In this document: positions 19,148 to 28,955 of the stretch, in pieces
How the letters are laid out: every line of letters begins with the position of its first letter
How positions within the stretch are numbered: the first letter of the stretch is position 1
Source of the DNA: Verrucomicrobiales bacterium
GTDB taxonomy: Bacteria > Verrucomicrobiota > Verrucomicrobiia > Limisphaerales > CAIMTB01
NCBI GenBank assembly: GCA_020845805.1
Contig: JADLFD010000597.1
Coordinates: 1 to 45,622 of the forward strand
DNA length: 45,622 bases
Direction of reading: 5' to 3'
Notes under the pieces: model-generated
The model's input: the letters and a program-made list of their open reading frames with translations, nothing else
Databases searched by the model: none
What the model was told of the DNA's origin: nothing
Translations under genes and position numbers: made by a program

Positions 19148-21088
19148 TCAGGAATCGGGCTTGGGGTGGAAACGATGACGGAAGGGGAAGCTGGTGGCGA
19201 TGCTCTCGACCAGGGCGCCGGCGCGGTAGTCCTCCGCCTCCAGGGCGCCCATGGCGCGGTCGATGACGCAATCGTCGAGTTTGTTGAGTTCCCGGCCGAA
19301 GGCGAAGCCGGTCATTTTGCGAGCCAGATGGCGGAGGACCTTGTCCTTGCGGGACAGGAGGTAGGTTTTGAGGCCGGTGGGGCCTTCGAACGACTCGCCG
19401 GCCGGCATCGTACCGCGGGCATCGATTGGCTCGCCGCGGTCGCGATCACGCCATCGTCCGAGGACGTCGAAGTTTTCGAGTCCGAACCCGAGCGGATCCA
19501 TTTTGTCGTGGCAAGCGGCGCATTCGGCGTTTTGGCGATGGATCTCGAGCTGTTTGCGCAGCGAGACCGGTGCGGTCTGACCGCCTTCCTCCGAGAGGGG
19601 CGGGACATTGGGGGGCGGGGGTGGAACCTTGTCACCGAGGATGGATTCCATGATCCACTTGCCGCGCAGGACCGGGCTGGTGCGCGTCGGGTAGGAAGTC
19701 AGGGCGTGGACGGCGGCCATGCCCAGGATGCCGCCACGGGCAGGGTCTTTGAGGGCGACCTGGACTGGGGTGGGGGAGGTAACGCCTTCGAAGCCGTAGA
19801 GGCGGGCGAGATTACTGCTGGCGAAGGTGTAGCGGCTGTCGATGAGCTCGAGGAGCGACCGGTTTTCGCGGAAGATGTGGTTGAACGTGGTCACCACCTC
19901 GGCGCGCATCTCCTCGGCGAGAGCGGGGGAGAACTCGGGAAAGCGGGACGGATCCGGGCGTACTTCACCTCCGAGTCGATCGAGGTCGAGCCATTGCAGT
20001 GCGAAGCGCTGGCCCAGGGCGGCGGCTTTGGGATCGGCGAGCAGGCGGCGGATCTCGCCGCGGAGGATGTTGGTGTCGGAGAGACGCCCGGCTTCCGCCA
20101 GGGCGAGCAGCGGTTCATCCGGCATGGAGGCCCAGATGAAGTAGGAGAGCTTGCTCGCCAGCGGGACGTCGCCCAGCGGGTGGACTCCACCGCCGGAGGG
20201 TTCGGGTTCGGCGAGAAACAGGAAGTGCGGCGAGATGAGCACGCCCTGGAAGGCGAGACGCAGGGAGGCGACGTGGCTGTCGCGACGCGCACGCCCCCGA
20301 TCGTAGAGCGCCAGGAGACGTTCGAGCTCCTCCTCGGCGACTGGGCGGCGGAAAGCGCGGCGCGTGAAATCGTGGAGGGCAGCACGCGCCGCTTCGCGGG
20401 GCGCGAGTTGGGCGCCGGGCCGCGGGCCGAGCAGCCGCTCTCGTGCGGCGCGTGCTTGCGGTGACAGGCCGCGGGTACGTTCGGGCAGCACGGACTCGAG
20501 GGTGGAGCGGGCGGCTTCGAGGTAGTGCTCGAGGTGCACCGGGGACACGAAAAGAGCGTTGCCGGAGGTGTCGAAACCCTCCCCGCCCCCGCCATCGGCG
20601 GGGAGCAGGCCACCGACATCCACGGGGACCCCGAGGAGATCGCGAAGGGTGTTGAGGTACTCGGCGCGGTTGAGGCGCCGGCTCATCACATAGCCGCGGT
20701 AGAAGTTGGCGGTGCGATCCGAGGCCAGCTGTTGGCAATCGGGTGAAGCGTCCCGGGGCAGCTTTCGGAGCCAGCCCACGAGCTTTTGTTGGTGATCGAA
20801 CGCGACTTCACCCGACTTCTTGGGAGGCATTTCGAAGGCCTGCACGCGCTCGAGGACATTCTGCCAGGTGCCGGCCGCGTTGGTCACGGAGGCGAGATCG
20901 GAGAACTGCGCGAGGTTCAGGTCCGCCTTTTGTTTCTCCGCGCCGTGGCAGTCGTAGCAGTATTTCTCGACCAGCGGCCGGATATCCTTGGCAAACTCCT
21001 CCTCTGGAGTGGCGGCTGAGGCGGTGAAGGCCAGGGTCACGGCGAGGAAGATGCCGAGCACAGGTGGGATCATCCGGGAGTCCGCCAT
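19148..21088 (-). CDS. DUF1592/DUF1588/DUF1587/DUF1595/DUF1585 cytochrome-like protein with two heme c motifs
   Basis: N-terminal KYCYDCHGAEKQKADLNL (CxxCH), RLNRAEYLNTLRDLLG, C-terminal NAECAACHDKMDPLGFGLENFD (CxxCH). Confidence 0.92.
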   Translation of the reverse strand: MADSRMIPPVLGIFLAVTLAFTASAATPEEEFAKDIRPLVEKYCYDCHGAEKQKADLNLAQFSDLASVTNAAGTWQNVLERVQAFEMPPKKSGEVAFDHQQKLVGWLRKLPRDASPDCQQLASDRTANFYRGYVMSRRLNRAEYLNTLRDLLGVPVDVGGLLPADGGGGEGFDTSGNALFVSPVHLEHYLEAARSTLESVLPERTRGLSPQARAARERLLGPRPGAQLAPREAARAALHDFTRRAFRRPVAEEELERLLALYDRGRARRDSHVASLRLAFQGVLISPHFLFLAEPEPSGGGVHPLGDVPLASKLSYFIWASMPDEPLLALAEAGRLSDTNILRGEIRRLLADPKAAALGQRFALQWLDLDRLGGEVRPDPSRFPEFSPALAEEMRAEVVTTFNHIFRENRSLLELIDSRYTFASSNLARLYGFEGVTSPTPVQVALKDPARGGILGMAAVHALTSYPTRTSPVLRGKWIMESILGDKVPPPPPNVPPLSEEGGQTAPVSLRKQLEIHRQNAECAACHDKMDPLGFGLENFDVLGRWRDRDRGEPIDARGTMPAGESFEGPTGLKTYLLSRKDKVLRHLARKMTGFAFGRELNKLDDCVIDRAMGALEAEDYRAGALVESIATSFPFRHRFHPKPDS

Positions 21089-21259
21089 GACACGGGGACA
21101 GTAGTGGATCAGGCGGGTGCTTTGTCCACCGGGACCTTGGATTGAGGCGGTGTTTTTTTATCACGCCCGGGGGGGGCGGGTGGGGAGTCAGAGGTCTTGG
21201 AGGCCTGGCTTGCCAAGGCGGTCCGGGCAGGGTGGGATGATCGGGCCCACGGAGTTGCC

Positions 21260-22219
21260 ATGAAACTTGCTGCCTTCTTGTTTTGGTCAGTGCTCGGCTG
21301 GATGGGTGCTTCGGCACCGCTATTCGGTCAGACCGTCGAGTTCACCCAGGTCCAGGTGCTGACCAACCAGGAGCTCCGGCTGGTGCTGAACGCGCCGCTG
21401 AATCAACACTATCGACTGGAGACCAGTGTGGATCTCGCGTCCTGGGTGCCGCTGGTGACGGCGCGCGCCGGCACGCTGAATGAGCACATCGATTCGGCGG
21501 CGCCATTCCGTCCCACGCGCTATTACCGAGCGGTGCAGCTCGCGGAGACCAACGGTCTGACCGGGGATCATTTCCCGACGGGGGCGGGGGACGTGGTGGT
21601 TCATCCGGTCAATCACGCCGGTCTGGTGCTCGGGTGGAACGGCCTGGTGATCTACAACGACCCGTCGGATGGCTCCTACCAGGGGATGCCGAAGGCGGAT
21701 CTAGTCCTGCTCAGCCACACGCACGGAGACCATTTTAATGCTGCGACGTTGGGTGCGGTGTCCAAGGCCGAGACGCGCGTGATCGCGCCGCAGGCGGTGT
21801 TCAACAGTCTCTCGGCGTCGTTCCGGGCGCGCGCGAGTGTGCTGACCAACGGGGGGGTGACGGAGGTGCTGGGGGTGCGGGTCGAGGCGGTGCCCGCGTA
21901 CAACGCGAATCATCCGCGTGGGACGGGGAACGGTTACGTGGTGACCCTCGGCGGGCGGCGGTTCTATTTCAGCGGTGACACCGGGAACACGCCGGAGATG
22001 CGCGCGTTGACGGGGATCGATGCGGCCTTCCTGTGCATGAACCAGCCCTTCACCATGACCGTGAGCGATGCGACCAACGCGGTGTGGGCGTTCCGTCCGG
22101 CCGTGGTCTACCCGTACCACTACCGCGACCAGAGCGGTTCCCAGGCCAACGCCGCGGCGTTCAAGCAGCGGTTGGGCTTGGCGCCGGGCGTCGAGGTCCG
22201 GTTGCGGCGCTGGTATTGA
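21260..22219 (+). CDS. Exported UlaG-like MBL-fold metallohydrolase with N-terminal surface-type module
   Basis: Signal peptide MKLAAFLFWSVLGWMGASAPLFGQ; LNQHYRLETSVDLASWVPLVT...PTRYYRAV module; HTHGDH, FSGDTG. Confidence 0.88.
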   Translation: MKLAAFLFWSVLGWMGASAPLFGQTVEFTQVQVLTNQELRLVLNAPLNQHYRLETSVDLASWVPLVTARAGTLNEHIDSAAPFRPTRYYRAVQLAETNGLTGDHFPTGAGDVVVHPVNHAGLVLGWNGLVIYNDPSDGSYQGMPKADLVLLSHTHGDHFNAATLGAVSKAETRVIAPQAVFNSLSASFRARASVLTNGGVTEVLGVRVEAVPAYNANHPRGTGNGYVVTLGGRRFYFSGDTGNTPEMRALTGIDAAFLCMNQPFTMTVSDATNAVWAFRPAVVYPYHYRDQSGSQANAAAFKQRLGLAPGVEVRLRRWY

Positions 22220-22227
22220 CGGCGCGG

Positions 22228-23256
22228 TTAGAGCAAGCCGGTCTGGCGGGGGGCGGATCCGGAGATGAATTTCAGTCCGAGCCGCTGGTAGCCGAGTTCG
22301 GTGGCGATGCGGCCCTGCGGCGTGCGCTGGAGGTAGCCTTCCATGATGAGGTAGGGCTCGTAGACCTCCTCGATGGTGTCGGGTTCCTCGCCCACGGCGA
22401 CGGCCAGGGAGTTCACTCCGACGGGCCCGCCGCCGAACTTGGTGATTACGCTTTCGAGGATGCGCTTGTCCATCTGGTCGAGGCCGTGCGCGTCGATCTC
22501 GAGGATGGCAAGGGCCTGGTCGGCGACGTGTCGGGTGATGCGACCGTCGTGACGGACCTCGGCGAAGTCACGGACCCGGCGGAGCAGGTTGTTGGCGATG
22601 CGAGGGGTGCCGCGGCTGCGGCGTGCGATTTCGAGGGCGCCGTCGGGCTCGATGGCCACGCGCAGGAGACCGGCGGAGCGGATGACGATTCCACGCAACT
22701 GCTCAGCGGTGTAGTAATCGAGCCGCTCGCGCATGGGAAATCGCGTGAGGAGCGGGGCGCTGAGGAGTCCGGAGCGCGTGGTGGCGCCGATCAGGGTGAA
22801 GCGGGGGAGATTGAGCCGTACGCTGCGGGCGTTGGGTCCCTGGTCGATGATGATATCGAGTTTGAAATCCTCCATCGCCGGGTAGAGGTACTCCTCGATG
22901 GTTTTCTGCAGGCGGTGGATCTCGTCGATGAACAGGACATCGCCTTCCTCGAGGTTGGTGAGGAGTCCGGCGAGGTCGCCGGCCTTTTCGATGGTGGGTC
23001 CGCTGGTGGGGCGGAGGTTGGCGCCCATGGCATGGGCGAGGATGTTGGCGAGCGTGGTTTTGCCGAGGCCGGGGGGGCCGCTGAGGAGGAGGTGATCGAG
23101 GGGTTCCTTGCGACGGCGGGCGGCTTCGACGGCGATTTCGAGGCGCTCGCGGACTTTGGCCTGGCCGGTGAATTCGGTGAAGGCAGACGGGCGGAGCGTG
23201 GCCTCGAGTTGGGAATCGGGCTTGTTGAGGACGTCGGTGACCAAGCGTTCTGCCAC
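22228..23256 (-). CDS. ruvB: Holliday junction branch migration helicase RuvB
   Basis: [26 protein letters not shown], Walker [35 protein letters not shown]. Confidence 0.97.
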   Translation of the reverse strand: MAERLVTDVLNKPDSQLEATLRPSAFTEFTGQAKVRERLEIAVEAARRRKEPLDHLLLSGPPGLGKTTLANILAHAMGANLRPTSGPTIEKAGDLAGLLTNLEEGDVLFIDEIHRLQKTIEEYLYPAMEDFKLDIIIDQGPNARSVRLNLPRFTLIGATTRSGLLSAPLLTRFPMRERLDYYTAEQLRGIVIRSAGLLRVAIEPDGALEIARRSRGTPRIANNLLRRVRDFAEVRHDGRITRHVADQALAILEIDAHGLDQMDKRILESVITKFGGGPVGVNSLAVAVGEEPDTIEEVYEPYLIMEGYLQRTPQGRIATELGYQRLGLKFISGSAPRQTGLL

Positions 23257-23401
23257 GGGCGAAGCATTTGGGCGATGGCGGGTGGCGACAAGGCGGTTTT
23301 GCGGGGAAGGAGTCTGGGAAGGAGCGAGTGGGATGGTGAGACCGGGCGCTTCCCGATGCCGAGTCTGGCGAAGGCGCCGGCATGGGAGCTAGGATCTGGT
23401 C

Positions 23402-24028
23402 ATGAATCAAAGGCGAATCTGGCTGGTGTCCGGGTTGGCGTTGGCCGCGTTGTTCGGACTGCGGGCGGCGGATCCGGTCCCCACCGTGCCGGCGACCATC
23501 GCGCCGGGTGGGTTGCCGGTAGGATCGCTGGTGGCGTTTGCGGGGGCGGCGGCCTCGGTCCCGGAGACGCAGGGTTGGTTGCTCTGCGATGGGCGTGAGG
23601 TGGAGGCGGCGATTTATCCCGAGCTGGATCGGGTGCTGGGATCGAGCTGGGGGCGGGCCACGGCGGTGGGGCGCATCCGGTTGCCGGATCTGCGGGGGCG
23701 GTTTGTGCGGGGCGTGAATGCGGGGGCGCCGGGGGAGGATCACGATCCGGAGGCGGCATCGCGTCGGGCTTCCGCGCCGGGGGGTGACGAGGGGGACCGG
23801 CCGGGGAGCTATCAGGAGGACGCGGTGGGGCCGCACCGGCACCCATTGATGGGCGCCGGGGACGCGATCGGCGCGGGGCCGGCGGGGGAATGGGTTCGGT
23901 TCTTTGGCACCAAGGTTCCCGACGACGCGGCTCCGGTGGTGCGCAATCTGGCGGCCATCGAGCCGGGCGAGGGCGTGGAGACACGGCCTCGCAACGTGGC
24001 GGTGCACTGGCTGATCCGCGCGCGTTAG
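23402..24028 (+). CDS. Secreted tail-collar-domain protein
   Basis: Signal peptide; PVGSLVAFAG..PETQGWLLCDGREV...IRLPDLRGRFVRGVN...GSYQEDAVGPHRHPL...TRPRNVAVHWLIRAR. Confidence 0.88.
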   Translation: MNQRRIWLVSGLALAALFGLRAADPVPTVPATIAPGGLPVGSLVAFAGAAASVPETQGWLLCDGREVEAAIYPELDRVLGSSWGRATAVGRIRLPDLRGRFVRGVNAGAPGEDHDPEAASRRASAPGGDEGDRPGSYQEDAVGPHRHPLMGAGDAIGAGPAGEWVRFFGTKVPDDAAPVVRNLAAIEPGEGVETRPRNVAVHWLIRAR

Positions 24029-24090
24029 AGGGGGCGTTGGCCGCGGGGGCGAAGCGGGAGCAGCGGGGCGGTCGGGCGGAACCGAACCGG

Positions 24091-25194
24091 CTAGATGTTT
24101 TCGGCGATGTGGGGCCGCGGGGGCGGGGTCAGGGGAACCTCGGTACCCAGGGCGGCATCGTCACGCGCGAGGATGCGGTAGTTTTTGATCTGGAGGGAGA
24201 CTTCGCGTCCGTCTTCGAGGCCGAGGCTGGCGTACTCCTCCTTGGTCATGCGACCGCGCACGATGAGACCCGAGGGGAGTTCGAACTCCACGCGCAGAAG
24301 GATCCCGAGGAAGTAGGTGTGGCGCAGGGTGGCCTGGTAGGCGTACTGGGTGAGATCGATGGAGACCGCGACGGCGTAGGGGCGGAAGCCGATGCGCATT
24401 TGAGTGCCATCGGCCACGCCGTGGGCGGGGAAGGCGAGTTCTCCGGCGCGTGCCTGGCCCTGTTGCACGGTGGCTTCGAGGACGTTCATGACGCCGATGA
24501 AGCGTGCGACGAACTCGTTGGCGGGCTGCTCGTAGACTTCGCGTGGCGTGCCGATCTGTTCGAGGCGCCCGCGGGAGAAGATGACGATGCGGTTGCTGAC
24601 CTCCATGGCCTCCTCCTGGTCATGGGTGACGAAGACCGTGGTGACGTTGAGGTCGTGGTGGAGGCGCACCAGCCATTCGCGCAGTTCCTGGCGGATCTTG
24701 GCATCGACGGCACCGAAGGGTTCGTCGAGGAGCAGCACGCCGGGCTTGGGGGCGAGCGCGCGCGCAATGGCGATGCGTTGGCGTTGGCCGCCGGAGAGTT
24801 GGTGCGGAAAGCGCTTCTCGAGGCCGCGCAGGTCGAAGAGGTCGACGAGCTCCGTCACGCGCGCGTCGATGTCGGCGCGTTTCCATTTTTTGATCTTCAG
24901 TCCGAACGCGATGTTGTCGAACACCGACATTGTTTTGAAGAGGGCGTAATTCTGGAAGACGAAGCCGATGTTGCGCTGCTGGACCGGCAGGTTGTTGACC
25001 CGCTGGCCGCGGATCAGGATGTCGCCGTCGGTGGGCATCTCCAGGCCGGCGATCATGCGCAGGACCGTGGTCTTGCCGCCGCCGCTGGGGCCGAGCAGCG
25101 CGACGAGTTCCCCGTCCTGCACGGAGAAGTTGACACCGCTCACGGCGTTGACGTCGCCGAAGCGCTTGGAAACGTTGACGAGGGAAATGCTCAT
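24091..25194 (-). CDS. cysA: Sulfate/thiosulfate ABC transporter ATP-binding protein
   Basis: [68 protein letters not shown]; follows cysW with ATGA overlap. Confidence 0.95.
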   Translation of the reverse strand: MSISLVNVSKRFGDVNAVSGVNFSVQDGELVALLGPSGGGKTTVLRMIAGLEMPTDGDILIRGQRVNNLPVQQRNIGFVFQNYALFKTMSVFDNIAFGLKIKKWKRADIDARVTELVDLFDLRGLEKRFPHQLSGGQRQRIAIARALAPKPGVLLLDEPFGAVDAKIRQELREWLVRLHHDLNVTTVFVTHDQEEAMEVSNRIVIFSRGRLEQIGTPREVYEQPANEFVARFIGVMNVLEATVQQGQARAGELAFPAHGVADGTQMRIGFRPYAVAVSIDLTQYAYQATLRHTYFLGILLRVEFELPSGLIVRGRMTKEEYASLGLEDGREVSLQIKNYRILARDDAALGTEVPLTPPPRPHIAENI

Positions 25195-26114
25195 GCCCGG
25201 GTGTTACTGGGGTCGGAGAGGGAGTCCTCGGGGGCGGACTGGGCTTCGGCGAGTTGGGCGTGTTGCTTCCATTCGAGGTAGGTCTTGATGACCAGCGTCA
25301 CGAGCGCGAGGAGGGCGAGGAGGCTGGCGACGCCAAAGGCGGCGGCGGCTTGGTATTCGTTGTACAGCTTCTCCACGCGGAGCGGGAGGGTGTCGGTTTT
25401 GCCGGTGATGTGCCCGGACACAACGGAGACCGCACCGAATTCGCCCATGGTCCGCGCATTGCAGAGGATGATCCCATAGAGGAGTCCCCACTTCACCGAG
25501 GGCAGCGTCACGTGCCAGAACGTCTTCCAACCGCTGGCGCCGAGGGTCATGGCCGCCTGCTCCTGTTCGGTCCCCGTGGCCTGCATGACGGGGATGAGTT
25601 CGCGCGCGACGAACGGGAAGGTGACGAAGAGCGTGGCCAGCACGATTCCCGGGACGGCGAAGATAATCTGCAGCTCGCGATCCTGGAGCCAGGGGCCGAG
25701 GTAGCCTTGGAGCCCGAACAGCACGACATAGATGAGGCCGGCCACCACGGGGGAGACCGAGAAGGGGAGGTCGATGAGCGTGGTGAGCAGGGCCTTGCCG
25801 CGGAACTCGAACTTGGCCACGCACCAGGCGGCGGCGAGGCCGAAGATCACGTTCAGGGGCACGGTGATCAAGGCCACCGTGAGCGTGAGCCTCATGGCGG
25901 CTAGGGTGTCGGGGTGGGTGAGCGAGCTGAAATAGGCACTGACTCCCTTGCTGAAGGCCTGGACGAAGACGTTGATCAGGGGCAGGCAGAGAAAAAGCAG
26001 GAGGAAGGCGGCGCACAGGCCGATGAGGATGCGGCGCACCCAGGGACTTTCCTCGGCTCCCCGCTGGGATTTCCGGTGCGCGTCGCGGACGCGGCGTGGG
26101 ATGGTGGCGCTCAC
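25191..26114 (-). CDS. cysW: Sulfate ABC transporter permease
   Basis: CysW-type permease, [38 protein letters not shown] start overlapping cysT stop (GTGA). Confidence 0.95.
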   Translation of the reverse strand: MSATIPRRVRDAHRKSQRGAEESPWVRRILIGLCAAFLLLFLCLPLINVFVQAFSKGVSAYFSSLTHPDTLAAMRLTLTVALITVPLNVIFGLAAAWCVAKFEFRGKALLTTLIDLPFSVSPVVAGLIYVVLFGLQGYLGPWLQDRELQIIFAVPGIVLATLFVTFPFVARELIPVMQATGTEQEQAAMTLGASGWKTFWHVTLPSVKWGLLYGIILCNARTMGEFGAVSVVSGHITGKTDTLPLRVEKLYNEYQAAAAFGVASLLALLALVTLVIKTYLEWKQHAQLAEAQSAPEDSLSDPSNTRA

Positions 26115-26953
26115 GCGAGGTGGGGAGAGTAGGATTGGAAGCGGCTGGCCCAGCGCTCGAGCAGGTTGATCACGGCGAGCATGGCGAAGGAGACCAGCAG
26201 CATGACCACCGCGATGGTCATGGCGCCGGCGTATTCGTATTCCTCGAGGCGGATGATGATGAGCAGCGGGGCGATCTCGGACTGGAAGGGTTTGTTGCCG
26301 GCGATGAAGATGACCGAGCCGTACTCGCCGATGGCCCGGGCAAAAGCCAGGGCGAAACCGGTGATGAGCGCCGGGAGGAGGCAGGGCGCCACCACCGTGA
26401 GGAAGGTGCGCCAGCGCCCGGCCCCCAGCGTGGCGGCCGCCTCCTCGGTTTCGCGTTCAAAGTCCTCCAACACGGGCTGGAGGGTGCGGACCACGAAGGG
26501 GAGACCCACGAAGGTGAGCGCGATCACCACACCCAACGGCGTGAAGGCGGCCTTGATGCCGAGGGGTTCCAGGAAACGGCCGATCCAGCCATTCCCGGCG
26601 AACAGGTGCGAGAGCGTGAGTCCGGCCACCGCGGTGGGGAGCGCGAAGGGGAAATCCACCAGGGCGTCAAGAAACCGGCGTCCGGGAAAGTCGTAGCGCA
26701 CCAGGACCCAGGCCGTGATGGTGCCGAACACGGCGTTAATCAGTGCCGCCGCGAAGGCGGCGCCGAAAGTCAGCCGGTACGCGGCGAGGGCGCGCGGGTT
26801 GGTCGCGAGGCGCCAGAGTTCCTCGGCCGGCAGCTCGAACACCCGTGCGAACAGCGCGCCCAGCGGAATGAGGACGATCACGCTCAGGTAGAAGAGCGTG
26901 TAGCCCAGGGTCAGTCCGAAGCCTGGCAGGGCGTTGAAGCGTTGACTCCGCAT
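26111..26953 (-). CDS. cysT: Sulfate ABC transporter permease
   Basis: [41 protein letters not shown]; start chosen at [20 protein letters not shown]. Confidence 0.95.
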   Translation of the reverse strand: MRSQRFNALPGFGLTLGYTLFYLSVIVLIPLGALFARVFELPAEELWRLATNPRALAAYRLTFGAAFAAALINAVFGTITAWVLVRYDFPGRRFLDALVDFPFALPTAVAGLTLSHLFAGNGWIGRFLEPLGIKAAFTPLGVVIALTFVGLPFVVRTLQPVLEDFERETEEAAATLGAGRWRTFLTVVAPCLLPALITGFALAFARAIGEYGSVIFIAGNKPFQSEIAPLLIIIRLEEYEYAGAMTIAVVMLLVSFAMLAVINLLERWASRFQSYSPHLA

Positions 26954-27031
26954 TCGGGGGGGCAAATGGGAACAGATCGGCGGCCGGGGGCACAAGGGGA
27001 ACCCTCGGCCCCGGACTGGCCAGCGAGAGCT

Positions 27032-27889
27032 TCAGATCCCCTGCCCGATCGCCATGAGGTACTGGTATTCGACGAGGATGGTTTCCAGGGCGGCCACGGT
27101 GGCGTCGACTTGCCGGTGCAACGGAGCCAGTTGGGGAGTTTCGAACGTGATCTCAAACGGCGCGGGTCGCAGCCCGGGCACGGCCCGCAGCACGCCCTCG
27201 AAGGTGTCCTGGACGATGCCTCGGCGCGCAGGAAAACCGTCGATGCGACGATGTCGGTTGCGTGGAAGATGTTGCTCCGCCGCAATCAAGGCGGGCTCGA
27301 GGAGATGCTGCGAGAGCACCTCGCCGTTGACGTAGCCGTAGACGCCGTCGCTGGTGTCGTCGCTGTGCAGGCTGACGATGCCATGGAACGCATGCGTCCA
27401 GAGTTCGGTCTCGATCAGTCGGACCTCCGGTTCGGGCGATTCCGACCAGAACTCGCGGTTGAGATCGCGTCCGCTGCGGGCGTGCCGGGTGCCGTCGGCA
27501 AAACCCGTGGGGTTGCAGAGCGGGTAGAGGAAGATCGCGTAGCCGCGCGCGAGATCCGGTTGGCGGGCCAGCCGTTCCACGAGCCGCGTGAGCGCGAGGA
27601 TTCCCTCGGGCTCATCGCCGTGCAGGGTGGCGAAGAGCCCGAGACGCAGGAAGTCGCCTCCGCCGCGGGGACCGAGGAAAAGGTAGCGGGGCAGGGCAGG
27701 CCGGCCCTCGGAATCCTCGCCGAGGGGCTTTCGCAGGAGGTGATCGGAGTCCTGAGCCAGGGCGTCCCAGCGCGCCAGCAGGGCGTCGGCGGAGCGTGGG
27801 CCGCGTGGCTCGCGTGGAGGAATTGGATTTGCCGGACGCGCCCGCGAGGTGCGCGTGAGGAGGGGCGGGGACGGAAGCGGACGATTCAT
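27032..27889 (-). CDS. M14 family succinylglutamate desuccinylase/aspartoacylase-like deacylase
   Basis: FATLHGDEPEGILAL (HxxE zinc ligands), NPTGFADGTRHARSGRDLNREFW, SLHSDDTSDGVYGY (His ligand), ITFETPQ; start at MNRPLPS. Confidence 0.85.
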   Translation of the reverse strand: MNRPLPSPPLLTRTSRARPANPIPPREPRGPRSADALLARWDALAQDSDHLLRKPLGEDSEGRPALPRYLFLGPRGGGDFLRLGLFATLHGDEPEGILALTRLVERLARQPDLARGYAIFLYPLCNPTGFADGTRHARSGRDLNREFWSESPEPEVRLIETELWTHAFHGIVSLHSDDTSDGVYGYVNGEVLSQHLLEPALIAAEQHLPRNRHRRIDGFPARRGIVQDTFEGVLRAVPGLRPAPFEITFETPQLAPLHRQVDATVAALETILVEYQYLMAIGQGI

Positions 27890-27911
27890 GGGAGGCGGTA
27901 TCGGGGTTGGG

Positions 27912-28919
27912 TCACGGACGGTAGAGCACGTCGAAGGTGCCGCCCTCCGCAAAGTGGGTGGCTTGCGCCTTCTGCCAGCCCCCGAAGGCTTCATCCACGG
28001 TGACCAGGGGCAGGGAGAGGAAGCGGTCCTTGTACTGGGCGGCGACTTCTGCGGAGCGCGGTCGGAAGAAGTGGCGGGCCGCGAGGTTCTGCCCTTCCGG
28101 GGTGTAGAGAAACTCCAGGTAAGCCTTGGCCACGGCCTCGGTGCCCCGTCGTTTGACGTTGCGATCAACCCAGGTGACCGGGGGTTCGGCCAGGATGCTC
28201 AGGGAGGGTGCGAGGATCTCCAGTTGATCAGCGCCATACTCTTTGAGGGCGAGGAAGGCCTCGTTCTCCCAGGACAGGAAGACATCGCCGATCTTGCGTT
28301 GGACGAACGTGGTGGTGGCACCCCGGGCCCCGGTGTCGAGGACAGGCACATTCTTGAACAGGCGCGTGATGTAGTCGCGCACCCGGGCTTGATCCCCCTT
28401 GAACTCGCGCTCGGCCCAGGCCCAGGCAGCGAGATAGTTCCAACGCGCGCCACCGGAGGTTTTGGGATTCGGAGTCACCACGGAGATCCCCGGTTTCACG
28501 AGGTCGCCCCAGTCCTTGATGGACTTCGGGTTTCCCTTTCGCACCACGAAGACAATGGTGGAGGTGTAAGGCGAACTGTTGTGGGGAAGGCGTTTCTGCC
28601 AGTCGGGCGGAACCAGGCGCCCCTTCTGGGCCAGGGCATCGATGTCGTACCCGAGGGCGAGGGTCACGACGTCTGCGGCGAGTCCGTCGATCACCGATCG
28701 CGCCTGCTTGCCCGATCCGCCGTGGGATTGGAGCACGGTAACGGTCTGTCCGGATTTCTCCTTCCAGTGCTTGGCAAACGCGGCGTTGAACTCCTGATAG
28801 AGTTCCCGAGTGGGATCGTAGGAAACGTTCAGGAGTTCGAGGTCCTTGGCGTGCGCGGTGACGACCAGCAGAGCTCCGGTGACCAGAGCCGCGGTCCAAC
28901 GAGCGAGACGAGTATTCAT
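27912..28919 (-). CDS. sbp: Periplasmic sulfate-binding protein
   Basis: [73 protein letters not shown]. Confidence 0.95.
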   Translation of the reverse strand: MNTRLARWTAALVTGALLVVTAHAKDLELLNVSYDPTRELYQEFNAAFAKHWKEKSGQTVTVLQSHGGSGKQARSVIDGLAADVVTLALGYDIDALAQKGRLVPPDWQKRLPHNSSPYTSTIVFVVRKGNPKSIKDWGDLVKPGISVVTPNPKTSGGARWNYLAAWAWAEREFKGDQARVRDYITRLFKNVPVLDTGARGATTTFVQRKIGDVFLSWENEAFLALKEYGADQLEILAPSLSILAEPPVTWVDRNVKRRGTEAVAKAYLEFLYTPEGQNLAARHFFRPRSAEVAAQYKDRFLSLPLVTVDEAFGGWQKAQATHFAEGGTFDVLYRP

Positions 28920-28955
28920 GAGATAAGGCGAAGAGGCTGGGGGACGGTGAGGGAA

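Noticed and set aside
23402-24028. Prophage remnant
   Set aside because: Only one collar-domain gene, with a signal peptide; no integrase, capsid, terminase or tail genes nearby.
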